Source: Candidatus Tenebribacter mawsonii (GTDB lineage Bacteria > Cloacimonadota > Cloacimonadia > Cloacimonadales > TCS61). Taken from it: a DNA stretch of 24,717 nt. The DNA lies in contig JAVCCD010000085.1 in the NCBI GenBank assembly GCA_030765665.1, forward strand, positions 1 through 24,717, read 5' to 3'. This document shows positions 15,073 to 23,334 of this stretch, one piece after another. The notes under the pieces are model-generated. The model was not told where the DNA came from and searched no databases. It saw only the letters and a program-made list of their open reading frames with translations. The position numbers and the translations under genes were made by a program. Numbering within the stretch: position 1 is the stretch's first letter; each line of letters opens with the position of its first letter.

Positions 15073-17109
15073 TTAATTATTTTTATATTTTTTTGCTATA
15101 ATCTTATCTATCAGATCGTTATTAGGAATAAATGGAAGTGTAATATGATCTGTATCTTTATGGGTCTCATTGTATTCTATGGCTGTTTCAATTGAATTCT
15201 CATTTCTTGCCCATGCACGACGTGCAACACCACACATAACATCCCATGGGAATGCCCTTTCTAATATAAAATCTACTCTCTCGCTTCCATCAAGGACCAT
15301 ACCAAATCCACTATTTGAGACCTTTCCTATTCCTACACCACCACCATTATGCAAAGTAACCATACTCATTCCACGAGCTGCGTTTCCTGCATAACATTCT
15401 GTACTCATTTCAGCCATAATATTTGAACCATCTTTTATGTTAGATGTTTCTCGGTATGGTGAATCGGTTCCACCAGTATCATGATGATCTCTACCTAACA
15501 TTATTGGTCCAATAATTCCTTTGCGAACCATATCATTAAATTTAAGAGCTATTGCGAGTCTTCCAGGTGCATCTTGATAAAGAATACGAGCTTGTGTTCC
15601 AACTACCAATTTATTCTTCATCGCGTCTCGAACCCATACATAATTATCCATATCCTGATATCTTAGTTCGGCACGAAGATTTTTTATTATTTCTGCTGCT
15701 GCATTATCTGTAAGGATTAGATCTTCTTCTCTTCCAGATAGACAAACCCAGCGGAAAGGACCGTAACCAAAATCAAAAAGTTCAGGACCCAAAATATCTT
15801 CTACATAACTTGGGAAGATAAATCCATCAAAAGTGTTTTTGCCATTTTTAGCAATTTCCTTAACGCCTGCATCATAAACTGCTTTCATGAAACTGTTTCC
15901 ATAATCAAAGAAATACGTTCCGCGCTGAGCAAGCACTTTTACATATTCATAATGTTTTTTTAATGATTCATTCACAAGTTGAACAAAGCTATTTCTATCA
16001 TTAGTAAGCATTTTTGTACGTTCATCAAAGGTTATTCCCTGTGGACAATAACCACCTTCATAAGCTGCATGACAAGAAGTTTGATCGGAAAGAAGATCAA
16101 TGTGAACATTTTCTGCCACAGCATATTCTAAGAGATCAACAATATTCCCATGATAAGCAATAGAAACACTCTTCTTTTTTGTTAAGTACACAGCAGCCAT
16201 TGCAAATGTATCTTCGGGTGTTTTTACAACTTTTCCAACCCAACCTTGCTCATGACGTGTTTCAATTCTAGATAAATCTACTTCAGCAAATATCCCAACA
16301 CCATTAGCAATTTCTACAGCTTTTGGTTGTGCACCACTCATTCCACCCAAACCAGATGAAACAAATAATTTCCCTTTTAGGTCTCCATCTTCAGGGATAC
16401 CAAGCTTCATTCTACCTGCAATAAGAATAGTGTTATATGTTCCATGCACAATCCCTTGAGGTCCAATATACATCCAGCCACCAGCAGTCATCTGACCATA
16501 ATTTGCAACACCAAGTGCATTAGCGCGATTAAAGTTTTCTTGATCATCAAATTCTCCGATCATCAAACCATTTGTGTTGATCACACGTGGAGAGTTTGGC
16601 GAAGATCTGAAAAGACCAAGCGGATGACCACTCATAACAACAAGTGTATTTTCATGTGTAAGATTTTCCAGATATTGTTTTATTAGAAGATATTGCATCC
16701 AGTTCTGACAGACAGCACCGGTTTCTCCATAAGTAACAAGCTCATAAGGATAAAGAGCTGTTGCGAAATCTAAATTATTATCTATCATTACCTGAAAAGA
16801 TCTTCCTTCCAGACATTTCCCTTTATATTCATCTACTGGTTTACCATAAATATTTTCATCAGGTCGGAAACGATAACCATAGATATGACCGTGCACCATA
16901 AGTTCATCTAAAAATTCTGGGGCAATATCCTCATGCAACTCTTCTGGAATATAGCGTAATGCATTTTTAAGTGCAAGTTTAATCTCCTGTTTATTCAAAT
17001 TCATTTCGCGTCGAGGAGCTCTACGAATTCCATTTTTAAATTCTGGGTATTCTGGCAAAACTGGATCTAATTTAATTTCCATTGCATTTGAAACTGACGA
17101 ATTATTCAT
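15073..17109 (-). CDS. hutU: Urocanate hydratase, long form
   Basis: Urocanate hydratase converts urocanate to imidazolonepropionate with bound NAD+, the second step of histidine degradation in the cytoplasm. The 678-residue protein has 'YGQMTAGGWMYIGPQGI' (204-220), the NAD-binding 'FVSSGLGGMSGAQPKA' (249-264), 'QRGTYFFDYGNS' (395-406), 'GYGPFRWVCLSG' (448-459), 'VVGTQARIL' (502-510), 'LGRDHHDTGGTDSPYRETSN' (538-557) and 'LHNGGGVGIGKVSNSGFGM' (586-604). Its length matches the roughly 676-residue form found in animals and some bacteria, not the usual 550-residue form. The ATG follows GGAG and lies directly next to the stop of the upstream gene, so the two are translationally coupled. No hutH, hutI or formiminoglutamate gene is in the window. 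Confidence 0.95.
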   Translation of the reverse strand: MNNSSVSNAMEIKLDPVLPEYPEFKNGIRRAPRREMNLNKQEIKLALKNALRYIPEELHEDIAPEFLDELMVHGHIYGYRFRPDENIYGKPVDEYKGKCLEGRSFQVMIDNNLDFATALYPYELVTYGETGAVCQNWMQYLLIKQYLENLTHENTLVVMSGHPLGLFRSSPNSPRVINTNGLMIGEFDDQENFNRANALGVANYGQMTAGGWMYIGPQGIVHGTYNTILIAGRMKLGIPEDGDLKGKLFVSSGLGGMSGAQPKAVEIANGVGIFAEVDLSRIETRHEQGWVGKVVKTPEDTFAMAAVYLTKKKSVSIAYHGNIVDLLEYAVAENVHIDLLSDQTSCHAAYEGGYCPQGITFDERTKMLTNDRNSFVQLVNESLKKHYEYVKVLAQRGTYFFDYGNSFMKAVYDAGVKEIAKNGKNTFDGFIFPSYVEDILGPELFDFGYGPFRWVCLSGREEDLILTDNAAAEIIKNLRAELRYQDMDNYVWVRDAMKNKLVVGTQARILYQDAPGRLAIALKFNDMVRKGIIGPIMLGRDHHDTGGTDSPYRETSNIKDGSNIMAEMSTECYAGNAARGMSMVTLHNGGGVGIGKVSNSGFGMVLDGSERVDFILERAFPWDVMCGVARRAWARNENSIETAIEYNETHKDTDHITLPFIPNNDLIDKIIAKKYKNN

Positions 17110-17922
17110 TTATCTCCGCCTTGTTAAAATGTTAGTGTCTTGAATATTTTTGGGAATTGTATGATTCTCAATCAAAATTGAATTAATAAGTTCCTCTAGT
17201 TCATCAACTGCGTCTGTAGAGATTTTATTATCATTTCCTTTTGTTAAAATGCATACATGGTCAATATTAGTTGAAGAAATATCGGGTACAAAATCCTTCT
17301 CAAGTTTTTCGGTCAGCATAATCGTTCTAGATTTACTAAAAGCATTTTTTGAAAGATATGCAAGATGATTTAGATACAACATGTCATTATGGCCAAGAGT
17401 TTTAAAAGTATGAAATACAATCAGTGGAAGAACGCTCATATGTTTCTCGAAATTTCTTTTACCTGTAACACGGTAATGAAGATCAATCTTTTGTCCTAAA
17501 AAAATTACTTCAGGAGATTCAGATTGTTCAAATTTGAGATCTTCTTGTAAAGAGTTAAAACTATTTGGAGTAAACACGTAGTTCATATTGAATTTACCAT
17601 ACCCCCAGAAGATCCCGGTATGTTCGCTTATTTCCTGCCTTTTAATGATTATGGAAGCTAGATCATTGAGATAATTGACCGAAAAAATTGGTGATTTTTC
17701 GATGAATCCCTTTGAATTAAGTTTGTTAAATTTGTATTTATTATTAGAGATGGCCTTACGGAAGGCATTAAGCATTTCTACAACTTCCTTATTAGATCCG
17801 TTACTCTCAGCAATTGCTTTAGATATTTTTCCCCATTTGATATTGATCTCATGAAGGTACATTTTATTTACTGGATTCGTCTCTTCTTTAAGCATTTTAC
17901 TTAGTATTTCATTATAAAACAT
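17110..17922 (-). CDS. Unrecognised 270-residue protein upstream of and coupled to urocanate hydratase
   Basis: I do not recognise this family. The protein is soluble, mixed α/β in look, with no signal peptide or membrane segment and only one cysteine (in 'HVCILTKG' near residue 224). The N-terminal third is helical and charged ('MYLHEINIKWGKISKAIAES'). The middle has aromatic-rich stretches 'TGIFWGYGKFNMNYVF' and 'VIFLGQKIDLHYRV', and the C-terminal part has a 'DAVDELEELINSIL' helix. The ATG follows AAAGGGG. Its TAA lies immediately before the hutU ATG with no gap, and the hutU ribosome-binding site is inside its last codons. Fixed coupling suggests a partner, regulator or accessory protein for histidine breakdown, which is inference from position only. 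Confidence 0.6.
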   Translation of the reverse strand: MFYNEILSKMLKEETNPVNKMYLHEINIKWGKISKAIAESNGSNKEVVEMLNAFRKAISNNKYKFNKLNSKGFIEKSPIFSVNYLNDLASIIIKRQEISEHTGIFWGYGKFNMNYVFTPNSFNSLQEDLKFEQSESPEVIFLGQKIDLHYRVTGKRNFEKHMSVLPLIVFHTFKTLGHNDMLYLNHLAYLSKNAFSKSRTIMLTEKLEKDFVPDISSTNIDHVCILTKGNDNKISTDAVDELEELINSILIENHTIPKNIQDTNILTRRR

Positions 17923-17972
17923 TTTTCCCCTTTGTTTTTGAAATTAATAAAATTACTGCAATTCGTTTTAAC

Positions 17973-18076
17973 AATGTAAATTCTAAAGAGTTATAATTTT
18001 TGTCAAATTTCTTTTTGATTAGGATTTCAGTGAAATCTCTCGCTCTTTAGGCTTTGATATCAATAATATTTACATT
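17973..18076. repeat. Bipartite inverted repeat in the gap between two minus-strand genes
   Basis: AATGTAAAT (17973-17981) matches the reverse complement ATTTACATT (18068-18076), and CTAAAGAG (17983-17990) matches CTCTTTAG (18043-18050). A small central palindrome (GATTTCAGTGAAATC, 18023-18037) lies between them. The right arm reaches into the stop codon of the TPR gene. This could be an mRNA 3' stem-loop or the remnant of a palindromic element. The stretch 17923-18074 has no gene. Confidence 0.4.
17980..18006 (-). promoter_or_regulatory. Possible promoter of the hypothetical-hutU operon
   Basis: On the minus strand a perfect TTGACA (18006-18001) is followed after 15 nt by TAGAAT (17985-17980), about 60 nt before the start codon at 17922. 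The spacer is shorter than the usual 16-18 nt, so this is only a candidate. Confidence 0.35.
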
Positions 18077-21000
18077 ATTTCTTTTCAAGTAGTATCTGCA
18101 TTTTATCTATATTTACAATATTACTGTAAAACTCTTTAAATTCCTTATATTTATCTATTGGGATATCGGTTTCTTTACGATTTAAAAATCTTGTACATTT
18201 CAAGTTTTTCCCATCAAATTGAAGCGTAAGAGAATATTCACCTGCAAATGATGTGAATTCATATTTGTTTTGCAGATCTACTGGTTTTAGATCATTTGGA
18301 ATTTCTATGATCATCTCTTCTCTACAGTGATTTGCATAATTCCATCTTATAATTGGATATTCTCTGGTTTCATAAGAAATTGCTTTGCTAGGTTCTTTGT
18401 TATCTGCCCATGGTATTTTAAGAAAATAAAATTCACCTGCAGTTGTTATATAATCTTCTACAGAATATTCATATTCATAATGAACTTCATGTGTTAGTTT
18501 ATCGAAATCATTCATTATTAATTTTTCTAATTTTACTGCTGGAAATTCATTTGCCAAGATCTCCGTTAAACGCTTCTCTCTCTTTTTTTGATTCTTATAA
18601 CGATATGATCTTCTCATACCGGCTGCCAGATCACCTGTCTTAATGCTCTTCTTATTTATTAAGACACTCTTATCACTAAGTATCTTCATATTGCTATATC
18701 TTATAACATCTGTTGTATTTGAATATTCACTTGGTAAAAAAATGAGTTCATTTTGATTTTCCATGATTAGTAAACAACATCCATCGATCATTGAACTTGG
18801 AATGGTTGAATAATCATAATTTTGGGCAGTATGATCAAGGTATCTCAATCCTTCATCTGTCTCAACAGCTACTATACAATGTGTAAATGCTGCTATGGAT
18901 GGCAATTGATTCTTATTGAGAGCGTAATCATAAGTATCGGCTAACACAAAATATGCATTTACTCCGATCTCTTTCAGCATAGCAATACTAAGTGCAGAAA
19001 CATCCTTACAATCTCCTAATCTGTTCACAAGTACATCTCTTGCTTTTTGAGGAACATAAGCAGATTGACGGAAAGAGACACTGCTATAGGTAATATTCTC
19101 AATAATGTATTCATAAATTCTTTTTACTTTTTCCTTTTGATCAAGATCCGGTTCATCCACAAACAAGCTATTTACAACTTCTGTGATTTCATATGAACTC
19201 TTTGTTTTAGTTGTAGCAATTTTTTTATACCAGTCTGCAATGTACTGCCAATCGGGGATACTACTAACAAATAGCACTTTGCCAACATCTTTTGAATTGG
19301 GCATTTGATATTCTTGCTCAATAGCATCTTCATTATTTGTTTGCCAACTGTATAACATATTTTCTTCAATTTCGGTTATTTTTGGCTTTAAGTCTATATT
19401 CATTGTCTTATATTGGAACTCTATCTGTTTTGGAACTAAAAGAGAATATCGAACTGTTTGCACAGGAATGGGATATGAAAGACTCTCCACATCCCAGAAA
19501 TGACCAAGCATATCACCAGATTGATAATCTTCCAATTTCCATTTTAAATAAATTACATCGTCTGGTTCCAAAGTTTTAAAAACAACCTGGTTCCTATTTT
19601 TATCACCCTGAATTCTAGAACCATCCTGTTTAATAACAACCCCTTCCTCAATAACAAGTCTTTGTTTATAAGAATTGTATCCAATCCCATATTCTTGAAA
19701 CTTCTCAATACCCTCTTGGTTGAAAACTTTTATCAATAGCTCGTGCTCTGTAATTGAACCACATTCAGGATATACAACTCTTTTTTTATCCATTAAAATA
19801 ATCATTGAGTTATCATCTGGATAATCTTCATGAGTACTCGAATCAGCTATCAATTGTTCTATATCATTGGTTTTAAAACAATCAAAGATCGAACCCTTGT
19901 CTTCTAATTCTCTAATATTATCATGTGAGTTGTAATCATTTTTTTCGTAAAGGAGAGCTTTTTGATATGCTTCTATTGCTTTCTCATTTTGTTTTGCATG
20001 TCGGAAAATCTTTCCTAGCCTAGCCCAATATGGTCCGTAAGATGGTGCTGTTTTCAATGCCTGTCGTATATAGTGTTCAGCTTCTGAGTATTGCTGAAGT
20101 TCAAGATAAACATCTGAAATATTTACTAAGTACGTAGGAGAATCCGGAACCAACTCAACCATTTTTTCACTGTAGTTCTTCCAGGATAACAAATCACCAT
20201 CTTTCAATGTAAAATCAACAAGTATAGAAAGAACTTCTACTGAATAGTTCTTTTTTAAAACACCTTTCATTATTTTAATAGCATTATAATATTGTTTAGT
20301 AGTTTCTACTGTTAGTAATGCTTTTAGGTAAGCAAAATTAAAATTATGAGGATCTGATTTATATCCCTCTTCAACAGTTGAGATTAATTTATCATACAGT
20401 TTACGTACAGCATAATATCTAATTTTTGAATCATAATAATCTTTTTTATTACAGTGTTTATCCATTATTTCAATTAATTCATCCGCTTTCTCATATTCCT
20501 GATTGGTAATAAACTTATTAAACCTATATTTTATTCCCAATGGAATAGTTTCATTTAGTTCATAAAGTTTTTCTGTGGCTGTTATCCTTTCATCTTCCTT
20601 CTCGCCACGTAAATAAGCAATAGCTAAATCATAATAAACAAGTGAACAATTGGGTACCACATCTAATACCTCTTTCAAAATCAACTCAGCTTCAATGGCT
20701 TTATCCTGCATGAAATAGGCAGTCGCCAGCATTATGTAGTTTTCCGGATGTTCAGGGTTTTTCTTAATTTGCTGCTCAAAATATTTAAATGCAAAATGAT
20801 CAATTACCTTAATTGGTGCAATGGGTTTAGAAATATAATTTTTATTTTCCAGAGAGTACTTTAATCCATCGATCGGGTTTCCACTAGCATCAGTAATTCG
20901 AGCATAAAAATTACAATTATTTATCTCAGAAAAGCCTGTTTTAATAAGCAGTCTATTCCAACCTTTTTGCAATTCTGTCTCAACAATATAAGAATCTTCA

Positions 21001-21815
21001 GAATTATTGTTTTCATCACTGATCTCAAAAATATTTTCATCATTCAAAAATACTTTTAAAGATCCCGAGGTACCTGTACGGATCTGTGCAGATTGTTTCA
21101 TTGGAGAGAAAACAAAACTATTTCCATAATATATTGCTTCACTCGCTCCAAAATGTTTTCTAAAGTCGACCCATACATACATATCTGTGGGAGTATTTTG
21201 AAACCAGAAAGTAGGAACTTTTTCTTTTCCTTCATATTCAGCCAAGGGATCGTAACTCTCCTCGGGGGGATAAACAGTATCATGTCCGGAAGCAGAAATA
21301 TTTTCGAATGGTCCTATCATCATCCAATTACTAATTGTGTTAGTCTTTGCTACATATTGCCTTGCTTTAGAAAGTTTCTTTTTTGATGAATAGAACTTTG
21401 CTAATTTGTTGTATAATACAGCTTGCAATTCACCTGTAGGGTCACCTTCTTTTGCAACAACCTCAATATACTTCACAAAATTAGATTTTTTAGTGTTCTC
21501 AATATTATTCATAATAAATGTGGGAAAAAAGCTATAAAGATATGGATATTTATTATCTGTATATTCAAGTCCTTTTTCTAAAGTTTCCCATCCTTCTAAA
21601 GATTTTTCCTGCATTTTATAAAGTAATGTAAGCCCCATATAAGCTCGAAAATTTGCTTCATCTAAATCTAAAGCACTTTTAAAATTATCTTCAACTAAAT
21701 CGAGGTCATTGAGCTGCCAGGCATTCCAAGCTTCGTTAACTTTAACTTCACTTTCTGGGGTTAAACCAAAAATAATTGTAGGTAAAATCATTAACAGAAC
21801 CAGTAATTGCTTCAT
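18075..21815 (-). CDS. Secreted TPR / DUF3857 / transglutaminase-like protein, 1246 residues
   Basis: A signal peptide (MKQLLVLLMILPTIIFG, 1-17) sends the protein across the inner membrane. TPR-type helical repeats fill about 22-160 and 340-625, for example 'YWARLGKIFRHAKQNEKAIEAYQKAL' features at 597-621. Between them, about 160-310, lies a β-sandwich of the 'WMMIGPF…GSLKVFLNDENIF…GWNRLLIKTG' type. From about 640 to 830 comes a DUF3857 domain. A transglutaminase core follows with C936 ('GDCKDVSAL'), H979 ('FTHCIVAV') and D994 ('YLDHTA'), a complete catalytic triad. A DUF3858-like β region ends the protein. Such proteins occur widely in Bacteroidota and Cloacimonadota; the substrate is not known, and the core may act as a peptidase or crosslinker. 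The start is supported by GGAG. Confidence 0.85.
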   Translation of the reverse strand: MKQLLVLLMILPTIIFGLTPESEVKVNEAWNAWQLNDLDLVEDNFKSALDLDEANFRAYMGLTLLYKMQEKSLEGWETLEKGLEYTDNKYPYLYSFFPTFIMNNIENTKKSNFVKYIEVVAKEGDPTGELQAVLYNKLAKFYSSKKKLSKARQYVAKTNTISNWMMIGPFENISASGHDTVYPPEESYDPLAEYEGKEKVPTFWFQNTPTDMYVWVDFRKHFGASEAIYYGNSFVFSPMKQSAQIRTGTSGSLKVFLNDENIFEISDENNNSEDSYIVETELQKGWNRLLIKTGFSEINNCNFYARITDASGNPIDGLKYSLENKNYISKPIAPIKVIDHFAFKYFEQQIKKNPEHPENYIMLATAYFMQDKAIEAELILKEVLDVVPNCSLVYYDLAIAYLRGEKEDERITATEKLYELNETIPLGIKYRFNKFITNQEYEKADELIEIMDKHCNKKDYYDSKIRYYAVRKLYDKLISTVEEGYKSDPHNFNFAYLKALLTVETTKQYYNAIKIMKGVLKKNYSVEVLSILVDFTLKDGDLLSWKNYSEKMVELVPDSPTYLVNISDVYLELQQYSEAEHYIRQALKTAPSYGPYWARLGKIFRHAKQNEKAIEAYQKALLYEKNDYNSHDNIRELEDKGSIFDCFKTNDIEQLIADSSTHEDYPDDNSMIILMDKKRVVYPECGSITEHELLIKVFNQEGIEKFQEYGIGYNSYKQRLVIEEGVVIKQDGSRIQGDKNRNQVVFKTLEPDDVIYLKWKLEDYQSGDMLGHFWDVESLSYPIPVQTVRYSLLVPKQIEFQYKTMNIDLKPKITEIEENMLYSWQTNNEDAIEQEYQMPNSKDVGKVLFVSSIPDWQYIADWYKKIATTKTKSSYEITEVVNSLFVDEPDLDQKEKVKRIYEYIIENITYSSVSFRQSAYVPQKARDVLVNRLGDCKDVSALSIAMLKEIGVNAYFVLADTYDYALNKNQLPSIAAFTHCIVAVETDEGLRYLDHTAQNYDYSTIPSSMIDGCCLLIMENQNELIFLPSEYSNTTDVIRYSNMKILSDKSVLINKKSIKTGDLAAGMRRSYRYKNQKKREKRLTEILANEFPAVKLEKLIMNDFDKLTHEVHYEYEYSVEDYITTAGEFYFLKIPWADNKEPSKAISYETREYPIIRWNYANHCREEMIIEIPNDLKPVDLQNKYEFTSFAGEYSLTLQFDGKNLKCTRFLNRKETDIPIDKYKEFKEFYSNIVNIDKMQILLEKK

Positions 21816-21851
21816 TCCTTTCTCCTATTAAATTTGAATTTTATTATTTTC

Positions 21852-21869
21852 TGTGAATGATTATTCACA
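21852..21869. promoter_or_regulatory. ARG-box-like palindromic operator candidate
   Basis: TGTGAATGATTATTCACA is a perfect 7-bp inverted repeat with a 4-nt centre. It fits the ArgR/AhrC box form (WNTGAAT-N4-ATTCANW). It lies 37 nt upstream of the TPR/transglutaminase ATG and 119 nt before the divergent amidohydrolase start. The rest of the gap (21816-21987) is AT-rich, with a TTGACA at 21941-21946 that may serve the rightward gene. No argR gene is in the window, so the binding protein is unproven. Confidence 0.4.
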
Positions 21870-21987
21870 TTGTTACAGAATTAGTTTATTTGTTAAGATG
21901 GACAATTAGTCAAGATTTTTTAAAGTACAAAATATCTTTATTGACATCAATATTAATGTAACCCAATTCTGAATATGTGAGGTAAAG

Positions 21988-23334
21988 ATGAAAATCATTA
22001 AAAATGCATTTATTCTAAAAAGTAAAAAGGCACAAGTATTCGATATTCTCTTTGATGATAAGATTATAAAAATTGCAAAAAGCATAAAAGTAGAACCTGA
22101 TATTGAAGTTATCGATCTTCATGGCAAATTACTCATCCCAGGCTGCATAGATGCTCATGTGCATTTTAATGACCCCGGATTTACCGATCGTGAAGATTTT
22201 ACTACAGGTACAACGGCAGCGGCTTTTGGGGGAATTACAACAATTATTGATATGCCCTGCACTTCAACTCCTGCTGTAACAAATTATGAGAATCTACATA
22301 AAAAATTAAACGTTATCAGTTCAAAAGCTATTGTAGATTTTGCACTTTGGGGTGGAATAAGAAAGAATGATTTTCCAATAGATTATAAAATGATAATGAA
22401 ATTATGGCAATCTGGAGTTGTTGGGTTTAAAATTTATACCATATCAGGTATGGAAACATTTACCGCTTTATCCTACAAAGATATTGAAAATGTGTTCAAA
22501 AAATTCCCGGAAATTCTATTTGCATTTCATGCCGAAGATGAAAGTGTGATAAATAACTCAATGAACATATTTACCAATGAACAGCTTAAACTACCTGAGA
22601 ATTATGTGAAGACCCGGCCAGTAAAAGCAGAGACAACCGCTGTGAAGAAAATAATTTCATCTGTAGGCAAAAAGAATAAGGTTCACTTTGTTCATATAAG
22701 TAGTAAAAATGCTGCCAAATTAATTTTAGAAAGTAAAGAAAAATTTAATGTCTCTTTTGAATCTTGCCCTCAATATCTACAATTTACCTCAAGTGATTTT
22801 CCAAGTTTAAAAGGAAAGTTGAAAACTGCCCCACCTGTAAAATTTGAAGAAGATAAAGATTATTTAAGAAACTGCTTGAAAAATGGAACACTAGATTTTG
22901 TTACAACTGATCATGCAGGATGTGACTATAAAAAAGGAAAAGTCTTTGATGATTTTTCAAAAGTTTATAATGGAATCCCCGGAACTGAATTAATGATACC
23001 TTACTTATTCTCAGAATTTTATTTAAAAGAAAAAGTGAGTCTAAAACGGATGATTGAGTTAACTTCCGAAAATGCTGCAAAACGTTATGGATTATTCCCA
23101 AAGAAGGGAAGTTTACAAGTTGGAACAGATGCAGATTTTACGATTATAGATTTATCTAAACCCTACCTCGTAGATGAATCTGATCTTCATTCTATAGGTA
23201 AGTATTCTCCATTCCACGAAACTGAACTTGCCTGTTCAATTGATAAAACCGTTGTTCGAGGAAATATTGTATTCGATACAGAAAAAGGCATATTGCAAGA
23301 GCCCGGTTATGGAAAATTTATCAGTAGATCTTGA
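21988..23334 (+). CDS. Allantoinase/dihydroorotase-family cyclic amidohydrolase, AllB-like
   Basis: These enzymes open cyclic amides (allantoin, dihydroorotate, hydantoins) with a two-metal centre. The 448-residue protein has H57 and H59 ('DAHVHF'), the lysine to be carboxylated K148 ('GFKIY'), H181 ('FHAED'), H236 ('FVHIS') and D308 ('TTDHAGC'), a complete ligand set. The C-terminal half ('KGSLQVGTDADFTIID', 'SPFHETEL', 'KTVVRGNIVFD') follows allantoinase AllB more closely than dihydroorotase PyrC. The residue after the first HxH is Asn-Asp-Pro-Gly, lacking the Arg of classical dihydroorotases (HxRxPG). In 'ESCPQYL' a Gln replaces the usual His of 'CPHY'. No purine-degradation or pyrimidine genes flank it. 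Family sure, substrate unsure. Confidence 0.85.
   Translation: MKIIKNAFILKSKKAQVFDILFDDKIIKIAKSIKVEPDIEVIDLHGKLLIPGCIDAHVHFNDPGFTDREDFTTGTTAAAFGGITTIIDMPCTSTPAVTNYENLHKKLNVISSKAIVDFALWGGIRKNDFPIDYKMIMKLWQSGVVGFKIYTISGMETFTALSYKDIENVFKKFPEILFAFHAEDESVINNSMNIFTNEQLKLPENYVKTRPVKAETTAVKKIISSVGKKNKVHFVHISSKNAAKLILESKEKFNVSFESCPQYLQFTSSDFPSLKGKLKTAPPVKFEEDKDYLRNCLKNGTLDFVTTDHAGCDYKKGKVFDDFSKVYNGIPGTELMIPYLFSEFYLKEKVSLKRMIELTSENAAKRYGLFPKKGSLQVGTDADFTIIDLSKPYLVDESDLHSIGKYSPFHETELACSIDKTVVRGNIVFDTEKGILQEPGYGKFISRS

Noticed and set aside
21852..21869. Crp/FNR-type site reading of TGTGA…TCACA
   Set aside because: The half-sites are 8 nt apart, not the 6 nt of Crp sites; the ARG-box form fits better.
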